DNA from: Variovorax sp. UMC13
GTDB taxonomy: Bacteria; Pseudomonadota; Gammaproteobacteria; Burkholderiales; Burkholderiaceae_C
Direction of reading: 5' to 3'
Assembly (NCBI RefSeq): GCF_014170375.1
Contig: NZ_LZZW01000014.1
Coordinates: 62,001-126,000, forward strand
DNA length: 64,000 nucleotides
The notes under the pieces are model-generated. The model was not told the origin of the DNA and ran no database searches. It saw nothing but the letters and a program-made list of their open reading frames with translations. The translations under genes and the position numbers were made by a program. Positions 32,995-43,315 of this stretch are shown here, piece after piece; position 1 is the first letter of the stretch; each line of letters begins with the position of its first letter.

Positions 32995-33975
32995 TTACTT
33001 GGTGCTCACGGCCTTGGCCGTCTTGAGCAGCTCGTCGGACAGCGTCACGCCCTGCAGCTTGGCCGCGCCGGGGTTCACCACCAGCTCGAAGTTGGTGCTG
33101 GTCTGCGAGGCGATGGTGCCGGGCTTCTCGCCCTTGAGGATGCGCACCACGATCTTGCCGGTCTGGCGGCCGATGTCGCTGTAGTTCAGGCCCAGGGCGG
33201 CCACGGCGCCGCGTTCGACGGTGGCGGTGTCGGCCGCGACCACCGGCAGCTTGGCCTGTTGCGCGACCTTGACGATGCCCTCGAAGGCCGAGACCACGTT
33301 GTTGTCGGTCGGCGTGTAGATCACGTCGGCCTTGCCCACCAGGCTCTGGGCGGCGGTCGGCACGTCGACGGTGCGCGCGGCGGCGGCCTCGACCACCGTC
33401 ATGCCGGCGTCGGTCGCGGCCTTCTTGAGCGCGGCGATGATGGCCACGGAATTGGCTTCACCGGGGCTGTAGATCACGCCGATGCGCTTGGCGGCGGGCA
33501 CCACCTGCTTGATCAGGGCCACGTGCTTTTCCAGCGGCGACAGGTCGGACACGCCGGTCACGTTGGTGCCGGTGGCGTCCCAGTTCTTCACCAGCTTGGC
33601 CGCGACCGGGTCGGTGATGGCCGAGTAGACGACCGGGATGGTCTTGGTGGCGGCCACCATGGCCTGGGCCGAGGGCGTGGCGATGGCGACGATCACGTCG
33701 GGCGCGTCGCCCACGTACTTGCGGGCGATCTGGGCCGCGGTGCCCACGTTGCCCTGCGCGCTCTGGTAGCTGAACTTGAGGTTCTTGCCTTCTTCGTAGC
33801 CGGCGGCCTTGAGTTCGGCCTTGACGCCGTCGCGCACGGCGTCGAGCGCGGGATGTTCGACGATGGCGGTCACGGCCACCGACTTGGTGTCGGCGGCGAA
33901 GGCGGGCGCGGCGGCCAGCATGCCGAGGGCCAGGGCCACGGCGCTGAAGGGGGTGCGAAGCAGGGCGTTTTTCAC
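32995..33975 (-). CDS. ABC transporter substrate-binding protein (PF04392 type, TrpX-like)
   Basis: The GTG at 33975 (GGAG upstream) gives 326 residues with a signal peptide ending APAFA at about 27. The mature protein (VAVTAIVEHPALDAVRDGVK, IAIATPSAQAMV, RIGVIYSPGEANS, ADVIYTPTDNNVVSAFE) matches ABC_sub_bind proteins. Some relatives bind aromatic amino acids, but the ligand here is unknown. It is the first gene of an operon with the permease, the ATPase and a GNAT protein. Confidence 0.88.
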   Translation of the reverse strand: MKNALLRTPFSAVALALGMLAAAPAFAADTKSVAVTAIVEHPALDAVRDGVKAELKAAGYEEGKNLKFSYQSAQGNVGTAAQIARKYVGDAPDVIVAIATPSAQAMVAATKTIPVVYSAITDPVAAKLVKNWDATGTNVTGVSDLSPLEKHVALIKQVVPAAKRIGVIYSPGEANSVAIIAALKKAATDAGMTVVEAAAARTVDVPTAAQSLVGKADVIYTPTDNNVVSAFEGIVKVAQQAKLPVVAADTATVERGAVAALGLNYSDIGRQTGKIVVRILKGEKPGTIASQTSTNFELVVNPGAAKLQGVTLSDELLKTAKAVSTK

Positions 33976-34131
33976 TGAAGGTCTCCGAAGAAGCGTGGAT
34001 GCGTCTGGATGCCGCTTCGGTCTGGACGACCGGCGCGGCACGCAGCAGGCCGGCGCGCGCCATGCGCTGCCGACAATGGCGAGTCTAGAGGCTGGAACGC
34101 ACAGGGTCGGTGCATGAATCCCCGAAACGCA

Positions 34132-36627
34132 TCAGGTCTGCGTGCCGGGGATGGGCGAAGCGGGCGTCGCGGGCACCACGGCGGCCGCTGCCGCGGCGGG
34201 CTCGGGCGCGGCCATCACCATCGTGGTCGGCGTGGCCATCGGCAGCCCGGCCTTCTTGAGTTCGTCGAGGATCACGAACAGCAGGTCGCTGCGCACGCCA
34301 CCGGCCAGCCGCGGGCTGGCCACATAGGCGATGGCCTGGAAGATCAGCAGCCCGTTCTCGATGCCCTCGAGCGTGAGCGAGGGCGCGGGCGTCGCCAGCA
34401 CGCCCTCGTGCGCGCCGCAGGCCGCGAGCATCAGCGTGCGCACCTGCTGCGCATCGGTGGTCAGCGGCATCGGCAGGCGGATCAGCACCCGGCCTTCGGC
34501 GTTGGCCAGGGTCATGTTGCGCACCGTCTTGGTGATGAACTCTGAATTCGGCACGATCAGCGTGGAGCGGTCGCCCAGCTGGATCTCGGTGGCGCGCACG
34601 TTGATGCGGCGCACGTCGCCCTCGGCCGTGCCCAGCACCACCCAGTCGCCGACCTTCACCGGCCGCTCGGCCAGCAGGATCAGCCCGGAGATGAAGTTCT
34701 GCACGATGGCCTGCAGCCCGAAGCCGATGCCCACCGACAGCGCGCTCGCGACCCAGGCGATGCGCTCGATGCCGATGCCCAGCGCCGACAGCGCCGAGGC
34801 GATCACCAGGATGCCGCCCACATAGCCCAGCAGGGTGGTGAGCGAACTGCGCATGCCGGGCTCCAGCGTGGTGCTGGGCAGGTAGCTGTTGTCCAGCCAG
34901 CGCTTGAACAGCCGCAGCACCAGGAAGCCGATCACCAGCACCGCCAGCGCGCCGAACAGCGCGCCCGGCACCAGTTCGAACTGGCCGACCTTGAGGCCGG
35001 AGCCGACCTTGCCGCTGCGCTGGAACAGCTCGCCCGGCGAGGTGCCCAGCGGCGCCAGCAGCGCGATCACCAGGTAGAAGAACAGCGCGACCCGGCCCAC
35101 CGCCGACAGCACGATGGCGGCCTGGTCGAGCGTCTGCGGCGCGACGTTGAGGCTCTTCTGCAGCCGCTGGCCGGCGTTGCTGCGCGAGGACAGCAGCGCG
35201 ATGAACAGGTCGTCGGTGAACTTGAACAGCAGGTAGGCGGCCGCGCCCACCACGCCGGTCCAGGTCAGCTGGCTCGCGAGGAAGCTGGCCAGCGACACAT
35301 AGCCGAAGGCCACCAGCACGCAGATCGCGATCAGCACCACCGCGACCGCGCCGGTCACCAGCCCGACCCACAGGGGCCGGCCGGCCAGCGCCGCCGCCTC
35401 TTCGGGCTTCAGCGTATCGGGCGCGGGGGCCGCGGCGACGGCCGGAGCCACATCGGCGTCGGGCAGGCGCAGGCGCAGCAGCATGACGACCGTGAGCGCC
35501 GTCAGCGCCAGGGCCGTGGCCACGTGGGTCGCGACCGTGGCGGCCAGGCTGGCGTCCACCAGCGTGTTGATCTGGGTCGTGAGCCAGATCAGCGTGGTCA
35601 CGCCCGCGATCAGCCAGGGGTAGGGCGCCATGCGCGCGGCCATGGCGTCGGCCATCGGCGGCAGCCGCCACGAGGGCCGGCCGTTGGCCAGCAGGGCGCG
35701 GCCCAGGCCGATCACGAAGCCGACGAAGATGGCGAAATTGGCCACCGATTCGCCCAGGCGCTGCGCGGCCGGGCCCCACTGGCCCGCGTCCTCGAGCGTC
35801 TGCCAGCCCCATTGGGCGGCCAGCGCCACGATCAGCACCGTGGCCGTCACCATGGCCACGGCCAAGAGCGAGCGCCGCAGCCGGCCCATCGGGAAGCGGC
35901 GGGCCGCGAGCTTGGTGAGCGCGTGTTCGGCGGCCCAACTGCCCAGCAGCGCCAGCAGCAGCGCGCCGACCAGCGAGGCGATCACGCTGCCGCGCTCGGG
36001 GCTGTGCAGCGCGGTCGAGACGCCGGCGCGGACTTCCTTCTCGAGCGCGATCAGCCGGTCGCGGTCGGTCGGCCAGGCGCTGTGGATGTCGCGCCAGAAG
36101 GCGCCGGCCAGCGGCGAGTTGGAGCGTTCGAGCAGGTGCGCCTCGAACAGCGCGCGGCGCTGGGCGATCAGGTCGCTGCCGCGCTGCTGCGCATCCACCG
36201 CCACCAGCCGGGCCAGGCGGATGTCGGCATCGAGGGCGTTGCGTTCCTTTTCCAGCGCGGTTCGCTGGCGCGTGATGTCGGGGTCCTCGGCCGTGCCCTT
36301 GGGCGGGGCCGTGCCCAGTTCGCCCAGCCGGGCGTTGAGGTCGGCCAGCGGGCCGGCACGCGAGGCCACGAAGCGCTGGGCCTGGGCCACGATGTCCTGC
36401 GTCTGCGCGACCAGGGCCGCCACGTCGTCGTCGGTGTCGACCGCCTCGGGGATCTTGTCGAGCCGCGCGCGCAGCGCGGGCACCGTGACTTCGGGCGCCG
36501 GCGCCGTGCCGCCGTCGCTGGCGGACGAGGCCGCAGCCGCGGCCGGCGGCGGGGTGGCCGCGGTACCGGTCAGGGCGAAGGCCGCCAGCAGCAGCAGGGC
36601 GGCCAGCCCGCGGGGAATGGATCTCAT
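34132..36627 (-). CDS. large MscS-family mechanosensitive channel with DUF3772-type N-terminus
   Basis: The 831 residues start with a signal peptide (1-23), followed by a periplasmic helical region rich in Ala, Arg and Gln (about 40-210), then a membrane part with about ten helices. The C-terminal MscS domain is clear: GIGFGLQAIVQNFISGLILL near 625-645 (the pore-lining helix and hinge), AERPVKVGDWVVLG, then IVPNSEFITKTVRN. It resembles the MscK/MscM group in layout. It likely releases solutes on osmotic downshock. It lies between the ABC operon and ugpQ on the same strand. Confidence 0.88.
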   Translation of the reverse strand: MRSIPRGLAALLLLAAFALTGTAATPPPAAAAASSASDGGTAPAPEVTVPALRARLDKIPEAVDTDDDVAALVAQTQDIVAQAQRFVASRAGPLADLNARLGELGTAPPKGTAEDPDITRQRTALEKERNALDADIRLARLVAVDAQQRGSDLIAQRRALFEAHLLERSNSPLAGAFWRDIHSAWPTDRDRLIALEKEVRAGVSTALHSPERGSVIASLVGALLLALLGSWAAEHALTKLAARRFPMGRLRRSLLAVAMVTATVLIVALAAQWGWQTLEDAGQWGPAAQRLGESVANFAIFVGFVIGLGRALLANGRPSWRLPPMADAMAARMAPYPWLIAGVTTLIWLTTQINTLVDASLAATVATHVATALALTALTVVMLLRLRLPDADVAPAVAAAPAPDTLKPEEAAALAGRPLWVGLVTGAVAVVLIAICVLVAFGYVSLASFLASQLTWTGVVGAAAYLLFKFTDDLFIALLSSRSNAGQRLQKSLNVAPQTLDQAAIVLSAVGRVALFFYLVIALLAPLGTSPGELFQRSGKVGSGLKVGQFELVPGALFGALAVLVIGFLVLRLFKRWLDNSYLPSTTLEPGMRSSLTTLLGYVGGILVIASALSALGIGIERIAWVASALSVGIGFGLQAIVQNFISGLILLAERPVKVGDWVVLGTAEGDVRRINVRATEIQLGDRSTLIVPNSEFITKTVRNMTLANAEGRVLIRLPMPLTTDAQQVRTLMLAACGAHEGVLATPAPSLTLEGIENGLLIFQAIAYVASPRLAGGVRSDLLFVILDELKKAGLPMATPTTMVMAAPEPAAAAAAVVPATPASPIPGTQT

Positions 36628-36661
36628 CGGGCCATTATCAGAGCCCGCGATGGCGCCGGGC

Positions 36662-37402
36662 TCAGCCCGCGGGGCTGAACAGGTCGACGCGGTCGGTGAT
36701 GATGCCGTCGGTGCCCAGCGCGATGAGCCGCTCGGCGGCCCACTCGTCGTTGACCGTGTAGCTCAGCGCGCGCATCCCGGCCTCGTGGACCAGGGCCACG
36801 GTGGCGGCATCCCACAGCGCATGGTTGCAGACGATCGCCACGCAGCCCAGCTCGCGCGCCGCGGCCAGCCAGCCGTCCCACAGAGTGTCGAGCAGCAGGC
36901 CGCGCGGCAGCGAGGGCGCCGCATCGCGCGCGCCGGTCAGCGCCTCGGTCTTGAAGGAGGTCAGCAGCGGCGGGATCGCCTCGCCGGCCCACAGGCGCGC
37001 CGCATCGCGCGCCACCACCTCGCCGGTGTGGCGTTCGACGCCCGGCGTGGGCTTGATCTCGATGTTCAGCAGCAGGCGGTTGTGCACGCAGTAGCGCGCC
37101 ACGTTCTCCAGGCTGGCCAGTGGCTCGCCCGCGAAGGCGCGCGAGTGCCAGCTGCCGGCATCGAGCTGCGACAGTTCGCTCCATGGCAGGTCACCGCCGG
37201 TGCCGCGGCCGCTGGTGGTGCGCTCCAGGGTGCTGTCGTGCATCAGGAAGGGCACGCCGTCGGCGCTGAGCTTGGCGTCGCACTCGAACATGCGGTAGCC
37301 ATGCGACGCGCCGAGCCGGAAGGCGGCCAGCGTGTTCTCGGGCGCGAGCTTGCCGGCGCCGCGATGCGCGACCCAGCGGGGGTAGGGCCAGGGCGCCGCC
37401 AT
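36662..37402 (-). CDS. ugpQ: glycerophosphodiester phosphodiesterase
   Basis: UgpQ hydrolyses glycerophosphodiesters taken up by the Ugp importer to glycerol-3-phosphate and an alcohol. The 246 residues contain the catalytic start WVAHRGAGKLAPENTLAAF (His13 and Arg14 region), FECDAKLSADGVPFLMHD and LLNIEIKPTPG. No signal peptide, so it acts in the cytoplasm. It starts 2 nt after ugpC and ends the ugp operon. Confidence 0.95.
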   Translation of the reverse strand: MAAPWPYPRWVAHRGAGKLAPENTLAAFRLGASHGYRMFECDAKLSADGVPFLMHDSTLERTTSGRGTGGDLPWSELSQLDAGSWHSRAFAGEPLASLENVARYCVHNRLLLNIEIKPTPGVERHTGEVVARDAARLWAGEAIPPLLTSFKTEALTGARDAAPSLPRGLLLDTLWDGWLAAARELGCVAIVCNHALWDAATVALVHEAGMRALSYTVNDEWAAERLIALGTDGIITDRVDLFSPAG

Positions 37403-37404
37403 GG

Positions 37405-38412
<1,008 letters not shown>

Positions 38413-38455
38413 GTTCTTCTCGATCTCTGCCTCGACGACGAGGCGCTATTTCTTT

Positions 38456-38548
38456 TTCCAGGAACACCGCGGATCTGGCTTTGCCAGGCCGCTGGTGTTG
38501 CCCCCTTGAGGGGGAGGCGGGCTACACGAAGTGAGCCCGCATCGGGGG
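38456..38548 (-). repeat. dispersed three-hairpin intergenic repeat, copy 2
   Basis: This is the reverse-orientation partner of 4917-5015 and lies between ugpE and ugpC, in the same sense as the operon. Hairpins: GCGGGCT 38517-38523 with AGCCCGC 38534-38540; CCCCC 38501-38505 with GGGGG 38510-38514; AACACC/GCGG/CTGGC at 38463-38479 with GCCAG/CCGC/GGTGTT at 38483-38499. Relative to copy 1, stem III changes a C-G pair to T-A and stem I has a quite different but still paired sequence. Confidence 0.85.
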
Positions 38549-38552
38549 TGGG

Positions 38553-39404
38553 TCACTTCTCTGTGTCGACCAGACCCTTGACGAACCACTTCTGCATCAG
38601 CACCACGACCAGCGCGGGCGGCAGCATCGCGAGGATGGCCGTGGCCATCACCACGTTCCACTCGTTCTGGCCGTCGCCGCCGGCAATCATCCGCTTGATG
38701 CCCACCACCACCGGGTACATGTCCTCGCTGGTGGTCGCGAGCAGCGGCCACAGGTACTGGTTCCAGCCGTAGATGAACTGGATCACGAACAACGCCGCGA
38801 TCGAGGTCTTCGACAGCGGCAGCAGCACGTCGAAGAAGAAGCGCATCGGGCCCGCGCCGTCCATGCGCGAGGCCTCGGTCAGCTCCTCGGGCACCGTCAG
38901 GAAGAACTGGCGGAACAGGAAGGTGGCCGTGGCCGACGCGATCAGCGGCACGGTGAGGCCCGCATAGGTGTTGAGCATGTTCAGGTCGGCCAGCACCTTG
39001 TAGGTGGGCAGGATCCGCACCTCCACCGGCAGCATCAGCGTCACGAAGATGGCCCAGAAGCAGATCTTCTTGAACGGGAAGCGGAAGTAGACGATCGCGA
39101 AGGCCGACAGCAGCGAGATCGCGATCTTGCCGACCGAGATCACCATCGCGGTCACGAAGCTGACCCACATCATGTGCGCCACCGGCGCGTTGGAGCCGGC
39201 ACTGGTCTCGCGGCCGAACAGCGCGGCCTTGTAGCTGTCCCACATGTGGCCGCCGGGCAGCAGCGGCATCGGGGCCTGCACGATCTCCTGCGCCGTGTGG
39301 GTGGAGGCCACGAAGGCCAGGTAGAGCGGGAAGGCGACGATCAGCACGCCGAGCACCATGACGACGTGCGCCAGGATCCCGTGGGTTCCGCGTTTTTCGA
39401 CCAT
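38553..39404 (-). CDS. ugpE: sn-glycerol-3-phosphate importer, permease UgpE
   Basis: The 283-residue protein has six membrane helices and the permease coupling (EAA) loop at about 184-203 (EELTEASRMDGAGPMRFFFD). FRFPFKKICFWAIFVTLMLP and QFIYGWNQYLWPL are typical of UgpE. It pairs with UgpA in the inner membrane; its start lies 1 nt after the ugpA stop, so the two are coupled. Confidence 0.96.
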   Translation of the reverse strand: MVEKRGTHGILAHVVMVLGVLIVAFPLYLAFVASTHTAQEIVQAPMPLLPGGHMWDSYKAALFGRETSAGSNAPVAHMMWVSFVTAMVISVGKIAISLLSAFAIVYFRFPFKKICFWAIFVTLMLPVEVRILPTYKVLADLNMLNTYAGLTVPLIASATATFLFRQFFLTVPEELTEASRMDGAGPMRFFFDVLLPLSKTSIAALFVIQFIYGWNQYLWPLLATTSEDMYPVVVGIKRMIAGGDGQNEWNVVMATAILAMLPPALVVVLMQKWFVKGLVDTEK

Positions 39405-39405
39405 A

Positions 39406-40287
39406 TCAGTATTGAACCTTTTTCTCGACGTAGCGGAATTGCACGACCGTGAGCGCCACGACGATGAGCATCAGCACCACCGACTGGGCCGCCGAACCGC
39501 CAAGGTCCATGGCCTTGAAGCCGTCGTAGTAGACCTTGTAGACCAGGATCGCGGTGTCCTTGCCCGGGCCGCCCTGGGTGGCCGCATCGACGATCGCGAA
39601 GGTGTCGAAGAAGGCGTAGACCACGTTGATCACCAGCAGGAAGAAGGTGGTGGGCGACAGCAGCGGGAACTGCACCGTCCAGAAGCGGCGCCACGGGCGC
39701 GCGCCGTCGATGGCGGCGGCTTCGATCAGCGACTTCGGGATCGACTGCAGGCCGGCCAGGAAGAACAGGAAGTTGTAGGAGATCTGCTTCCAGACCGAGG
39801 CCATCACGATCAGCGTCATGGCGTGGCCGGAGTCCAGCAGATGGTTCCAGTTGATGCCGATCTTGCCCAGCGCATAGGCCACCACGCCCAGCGAGGGCGA
39901 GAACATGAACACCCACAGCACGGCCGCGACGGCGGGGGCCACGGCGTAGGGCAGGATCAGCATGGTCTTGTAGAAGGTGCCGCCGCGCACCACGCGGTCG
40001 GCGAACACCGCCAGCATCAGCGACAGGCTGATGCCGATGCTGGCGACCAGCACCGAGAAGAATGCAGTGGTCTTGAAGGACTCGACGTAGCTCGGGTCGT
40101 CGAACAGCTGCCTGAAGTTGTCGAAGCCGACGAACTCGATGGACGTGCCGAAGGGGTCCTGCTGCTGCAGCGACTGCAGCAAGGCCTGCGCTGCAGGCCA
40201 GAAGAAGAACACCAGGATCACCGCCATTTGGGGTGTCAGGAGCAGCCACGGCAACCAGCCGGAGCGAAAGAAAACGCGTTTTTCCAT
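39406..40287 (-). CDS. ugpA: sn-glycerol-3-phosphate importer, permease UgpA
   Basis: The 293 residues have six membrane helices, [20 protein letters not shown] near 28-47 and the coupling loop [20 protein letters not shown] (about 196-215). Starts [20 protein letters not shown], a typical UgpA N-terminus. It lies 153 nt after ugpB; that gap contains a stable stem-loop. It forms the channel with UgpE. Confidence 0.96.
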   Translation of the reverse strand: MEKRVFFRSGWLPWLLLTPQMAVILVFFFWPAAQALLQSLQQQDPFGTSIEFVGFDNFRQLFDDPSYVESFKTTAFFSVLVASIGISLSLMLAVFADRVVRGGTFYKTMLILPYAVAPAVAAVLWVFMFSPSLGVVAYALGKIGINWNHLLDSGHAMTLIVMASVWKQISYNFLFFLAGLQSIPKSLIEAAAIDGARPWRRFWTVQFPLLSPTTFFLLVINVVYAFFDTFAIVDAATQGGPGKDTAILVYKVYYDGFKAMDLGGSAAQSVVLMLIVVALTVVQFRYVEKKVQY

Positions 40288-40377
40288 AGGGACCCTGGAT
40301 AAAAGAAAACCCGCCGGGCTCGAAAGCGCGGCGGGCAGAGTCTACTGTGGCGCAAGCCCCCCTCTCACCGGAAGGAA

Positions 40378-40400
40378 CCCTTCCCGCTCGGCGGGGAGGG
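40378..40400 (-). other. intercistronic stem-loop between ugpB and ugpA
   Basis: A 10-bp GC-rich stem (40378-40387 with 40391-40400, one G-T pair) closes a TCG loop with no T tract after it. In binding-protein operons such a hairpin often protects the upstream mRNA, so that the binding protein is made in excess. The flanks (GGTGGGGTGCG and CCCCTCTCACC) look like a common GC-rich intergenic repeat, but I see only this copy. Confidence 0.5.
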
Positions 40401-40440
40401 CAGGGTGGGGTGCGAGGGGGCGGCGAATGCCGCAAAGGCG

Positions 40441-41751
40441 TCAGCCCTTGTTGGCTTTCTGGAAGCGCTCGAGCTGCTCGTTGCCGCGCTTGACGATCGA
40501 GTCCAGGGCTTCCTTGGCGGTCTTCTTGCCGTTCCAGACCTGTTCGAGTTCTTCGTCCTCGATGGCGCGGATCTGCACGTAGTTGCCCAGGCGGATGCCG
40601 CGGCTCTTGTCGGTCACCTTGCGGATCATCTGCGTCACGGCGACGTCGGTGCCCGGGTTCTGCTTGTAGAAGCCCGATTCCTCGGTCAGCTTGTACGAGG
40701 CGGTGGTGACGGGCAGGTAGCCGGTGCGCTTGTGGCTGGCGGACTGCACTTCAGGCGTCGAGATGAAGCTGAAGAACTTGGCCACGCCCTTGTACTCCTC
40801 GGCCTTCTTGCCCGACATGACCCACAGGCTGGCGCCGCCGATCACGGTGTTCTGCGGTGCGCCCGGCACGTCCGGGTAGTAGGGCAGCGGGGCCAGGCCG
40901 TAGGCGAACTTGGCGTTCTTGGCCACGTTGCCGTAGAAGCCCGAGGAGGTGTTGATCATCGCGCACTCGCCCGACACGAACGAGGCCTCGGGCACGTTGC
41001 CGCGGCCCTTGTAGACGAACAGGCCCTGCTTGGCCATGTTGGCCAGGTTCTCGATGTGGCGCACATGCAGCGGCGAATCGACCTTCAGGCGGGCGTCCAG
41101 GCCCTGCAGGCCGTTGGCCTTGGAGGCGAACTCGACGTTGTGCCAGGCCGAGAAGCTCTCGACCTGGGTCCAGTTCTGCCATGCGGTGGTGAACGGGCAC
41201 TTGTGGCCGCTGGCCTTGAGCTTGGCGGCTGCGGCCACCACTTCGGGCCAGGTCGCCGGCGCCTTGTCGGTGGGCAGGCCGGCCGCCTTGAAGGCGTCCT
41301 TGTTGAAATAGAAGATGGTGGTCGAGCTGTTGAAGGGGAAGCTCAGCATCTGGCCGTTGGGGGCCGTGTAGTAGCCGGCCACGGCGGGGATGTAGGCGGC
41401 CGGGTCGAACTTCTCGCCCGCGTCCTTCATGACCTGGCCCACCGGGATGACCGCGCCCTTGCTGGCCTGCATGGTGGCGGTGCCCACCTCGAACACCTGC
41501 AGGATGTGCGGCGCGTTGCCGGCGCGGAAGGCGGCGATCGACGCGGTCATCGATTCGTCGTACGTGCCCTTGAAGGTCGGCACGATCTTGTAGTCCTTCT
41601 GGCTTTCGTTGAACTGCTTGGCGAGGTCGTTGACCCACTCGTTGTTGACCGCGGTCATCGAGTGCCACCACTGGATCTCGGTCTGCGCTTGCGCCGTGTT
41701 GAACAGTGTTGCCGCGAGCGCCGAGGCCAAGGCGAGCGTTTTGAATCGCAT
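40441..41751 (-). CDS. ugpB: sn-glycerol-3-phosphate-binding periplasmic protein
   Basis: UgpB captures glycerol-3-phosphate and glycerophosphodiesters in the periplasm. The ATG at 41751 (AGGAGT upstream) gives 436 residues with a signal peptide ending NTAQA at about 22. The mature start TEIQWWHSMTAVNNEWVNDL, FPFNSSTTIFYFNKDAF and the GASLWVMSGK region match UgpB. It is the first gene of ugpBAECQ, divergent from serA. I saw no convincing Pho box in the 252-nt gap. Confidence 0.95.
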   Translation of the reverse strand: MRFKTLALASALAATLFNTAQAQTEIQWWHSMTAVNNEWVNDLAKQFNESQKDYKIVPTFKGTYDESMTASIAAFRAGNAPHILQVFEVGTATMQASKGAVIPVGQVMKDAGEKFDPAAYIPAVAGYYTAPNGQMLSFPFNSSTTIFYFNKDAFKAAGLPTDKAPATWPEVVAAAAKLKASGHKCPFTTAWQNWTQVESFSAWHNVEFASKANGLQGLDARLKVDSPLHVRHIENLANMAKQGLFVYKGRGNVPEASFVSGECAMINTSSGFYGNVAKNAKFAYGLAPLPYYPDVPGAPQNTVIGGASLWVMSGKKAEEYKGVAKFFSFISTPEVQSASHKRTGYLPVTTASYKLTEESGFYKQNPGTDVAVTQMIRKVTDKSRGIRLGNYVQIRAIEDEELEQVWNGKKTAKEALDSIVKRGNEQLERFQKANKG

Positions 41752-41935
41752 GAAGACTCCTGATGGGATTTTGAAAGCAGAAAGAAGCGCGAATGGTAGA
41801 CCGTGCTTGATCGTAGGTCGTGCCTGTGACACAACCGCGTCATGTTTGTCGCACGGGGGTGTCGGCCGCGCCAAGCGGGGAAACCCTTTTGGCACCCGGG
41901 GCGGGGCCCGGCGGACGCTCTGCTGCGCTGCACCA

Positions 41936-41944
41936 TGCTAGCAT
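41936..41944 (+). promoter_or_regulatory. extended -10 box upstream of serA
   Basis: TGCTAGCAT is an extended -10-like element ending 59 nt before the serA start. No clear -35 accompanies it. Confidence 0.35.
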
Positions 41945-42003
41945 CGTCGTCCTCCTTTTCAGCGCTGTCTTGCGAGCGGATCGCAGGGCTTTCGCGACCT
42001 CTC

Positions 42004-43233
42004 ATGAGCAAGACCTCCCTCGACAAAAGCAAGATCAAGTTCCTTCTGCTCGAAGGTGTGCATCCCTCGGCGATCGAGGTTCTCAAGGCCGCCGGCTACT
42101 CGCAGATCGAGACCCTGCCCAAGGCGCTGCAGGGCGAGGAACTCAAGGCCAAGCTGGCCGACGTCCATTTCCTCGGCATCCGTTCGCAGAGCAAGCTCAC
42201 GGCCGACGTGCTGTCGGCGGCGCCCAAGCTGGTCGCGGTCGGCTGCTTCTGCATCGGCACCAACCAGGTCGACCTCAACGCGGCGCGCGAGCGTGGCGTG
42301 GCGGTGTTCAACGCGCCGTATTCCAACACCCGCTCGGTGGCCGAGCTGGTGCTGGCCGAAGCCATCCTGCTGCTGCGCGGCATTCCCGCCAAGAACGCGC
42401 TGGTGCACCGCGGCGGCTGGATGAAGTCGGCCGCCCAGTCGCACGAGATCCGCGGCAAGACGCTGGGCATCGTGGGCTATGGCTCGATCGGCACCCAGCT
42501 GTCGGTGCTGGCCGAGGGCCTGGGCATGCACGTGGCCTTCTACGACGTGGTGAGCAAGCTGCCGCTGGGCAACGCGCGCCAGGTGCCCAAGCTGCACGAC
42601 CTGCTGGCCCAGAGCGACATCGTGAGCCTGCACGTGCCCGAGCTGGCGTCCACCAAGTGGATGATCGGCCCGGCCGAGATCGCGGCCATGAAGCCGGGCG
42701 GCATCCTGATCAATGCGGCGCGCGGCACGGTGGTCGACATCGACGCGCTGGCCGAAGGCGTCAAGAGCGGCAAGCTGTGGGGCGCGGCCATCGACGTGTT
42801 CCCGGTCGAGCCCGGCAGCAACAACGAGGAGTTCCAGTCGCCGCTGCGCGGCCTGGACAACGTGATCCTCACGCCGCACATCGGCGGCTCGACGATGGAG
42901 GCGCAGGCCAACATCGGCGGCGAGGTGGCCGAGAAGCTGGTCAAGTACAGCGACAACGGCACCTCGATCTCCTCGGTCAACTTCCCCGAGGTGGCGCTGC
43001 CCGCGCACCCGGGCAAGCACCGGCTGCTGCACATCCACCACAACGTGCCGGGCGTGCTGTCGGAGATCAACAAGATCTTCTCGGACAACCAGATCAACAT
43101 CGCTTCCCAATACCTGCAGACCAACGAGAAGGTCGGCTACGTGGTCACCGACATCGATGCGGCCTCGTCCGACCTGGCGCTCGAGAAGCTCGCGCAGGTG
43201 CCCGGCACCATCCGCAGCCGGGTCCTTTTCTGA
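42004..43233 (+). CDS. serA: D-3-phosphoglycerate dehydrogenase
   Basis: SerA oxidises 3-phosphoglycerate with NAD in the first step of serine synthesis. The ATG at 42004 gives 409 residues (MSKTSLDKSKIKFLLLEGVH). The nucleotide-binding motif is GIVGYGSIGTQLS near 157, catalytic regions are NAARGTVVD and LTPHIGGSTMEAQ, and a C-terminal ACT domain (HHNVPGVLSEINKIFSDNQI) allows feedback by serine. The length is that of the E. coli-type enzyme. An in-frame extension upstream to 41842 is not supported. Confidence 0.95.
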   Translation: MSKTSLDKSKIKFLLLEGVHPSAIEVLKAAGYSQIETLPKALQGEELKAKLADVHFLGIRSQSKLTADVLSAAPKLVAVGCFCIGTNQVDLNAARERGVAVFNAPYSNTRSVAELVLAEAILLLRGIPAKNALVHRGGWMKSAAQSHEIRGKTLGIVGYGSIGTQLSVLAEGLGMHVAFYDVVSKLPLGNARQVPKLHDLLAQSDIVSLHVPELASTKWMIGPAEIAAMKPGGILINAARGTVVDIDALAEGVKSGKLWGAAIDVFPVEPGSNNEEFQSPLRGLDNVILTPHIGGSTMEAQANIGGEVAEKLVKYSDNGTSISSVNFPEVALPAHPGKHRLLHIHHNVPGVLSEINKIFSDNQINIASQYLQTNEKVGYVVTDIDAASSDLALEKLAQVPGTIRSRVLF

Positions 43234-43315
43234 GCCCTCAGCGCCGGCTTCGGCGCTGACTTAAAATCTCGGGCCCGGTTCAAGGGCGCGCAGCGTCCTG
43301 CCGAGGTGCTCCCCG

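Noticed and set aside
41752..42003. Possible Pho box before ugpB (TGTCAC-like sequence near 41825-41835)
   Set aside because: Only one half-site resembles the consensus and there is no second repeat at the right spacing, although phosphate control of ugp would be expected from E. coli.
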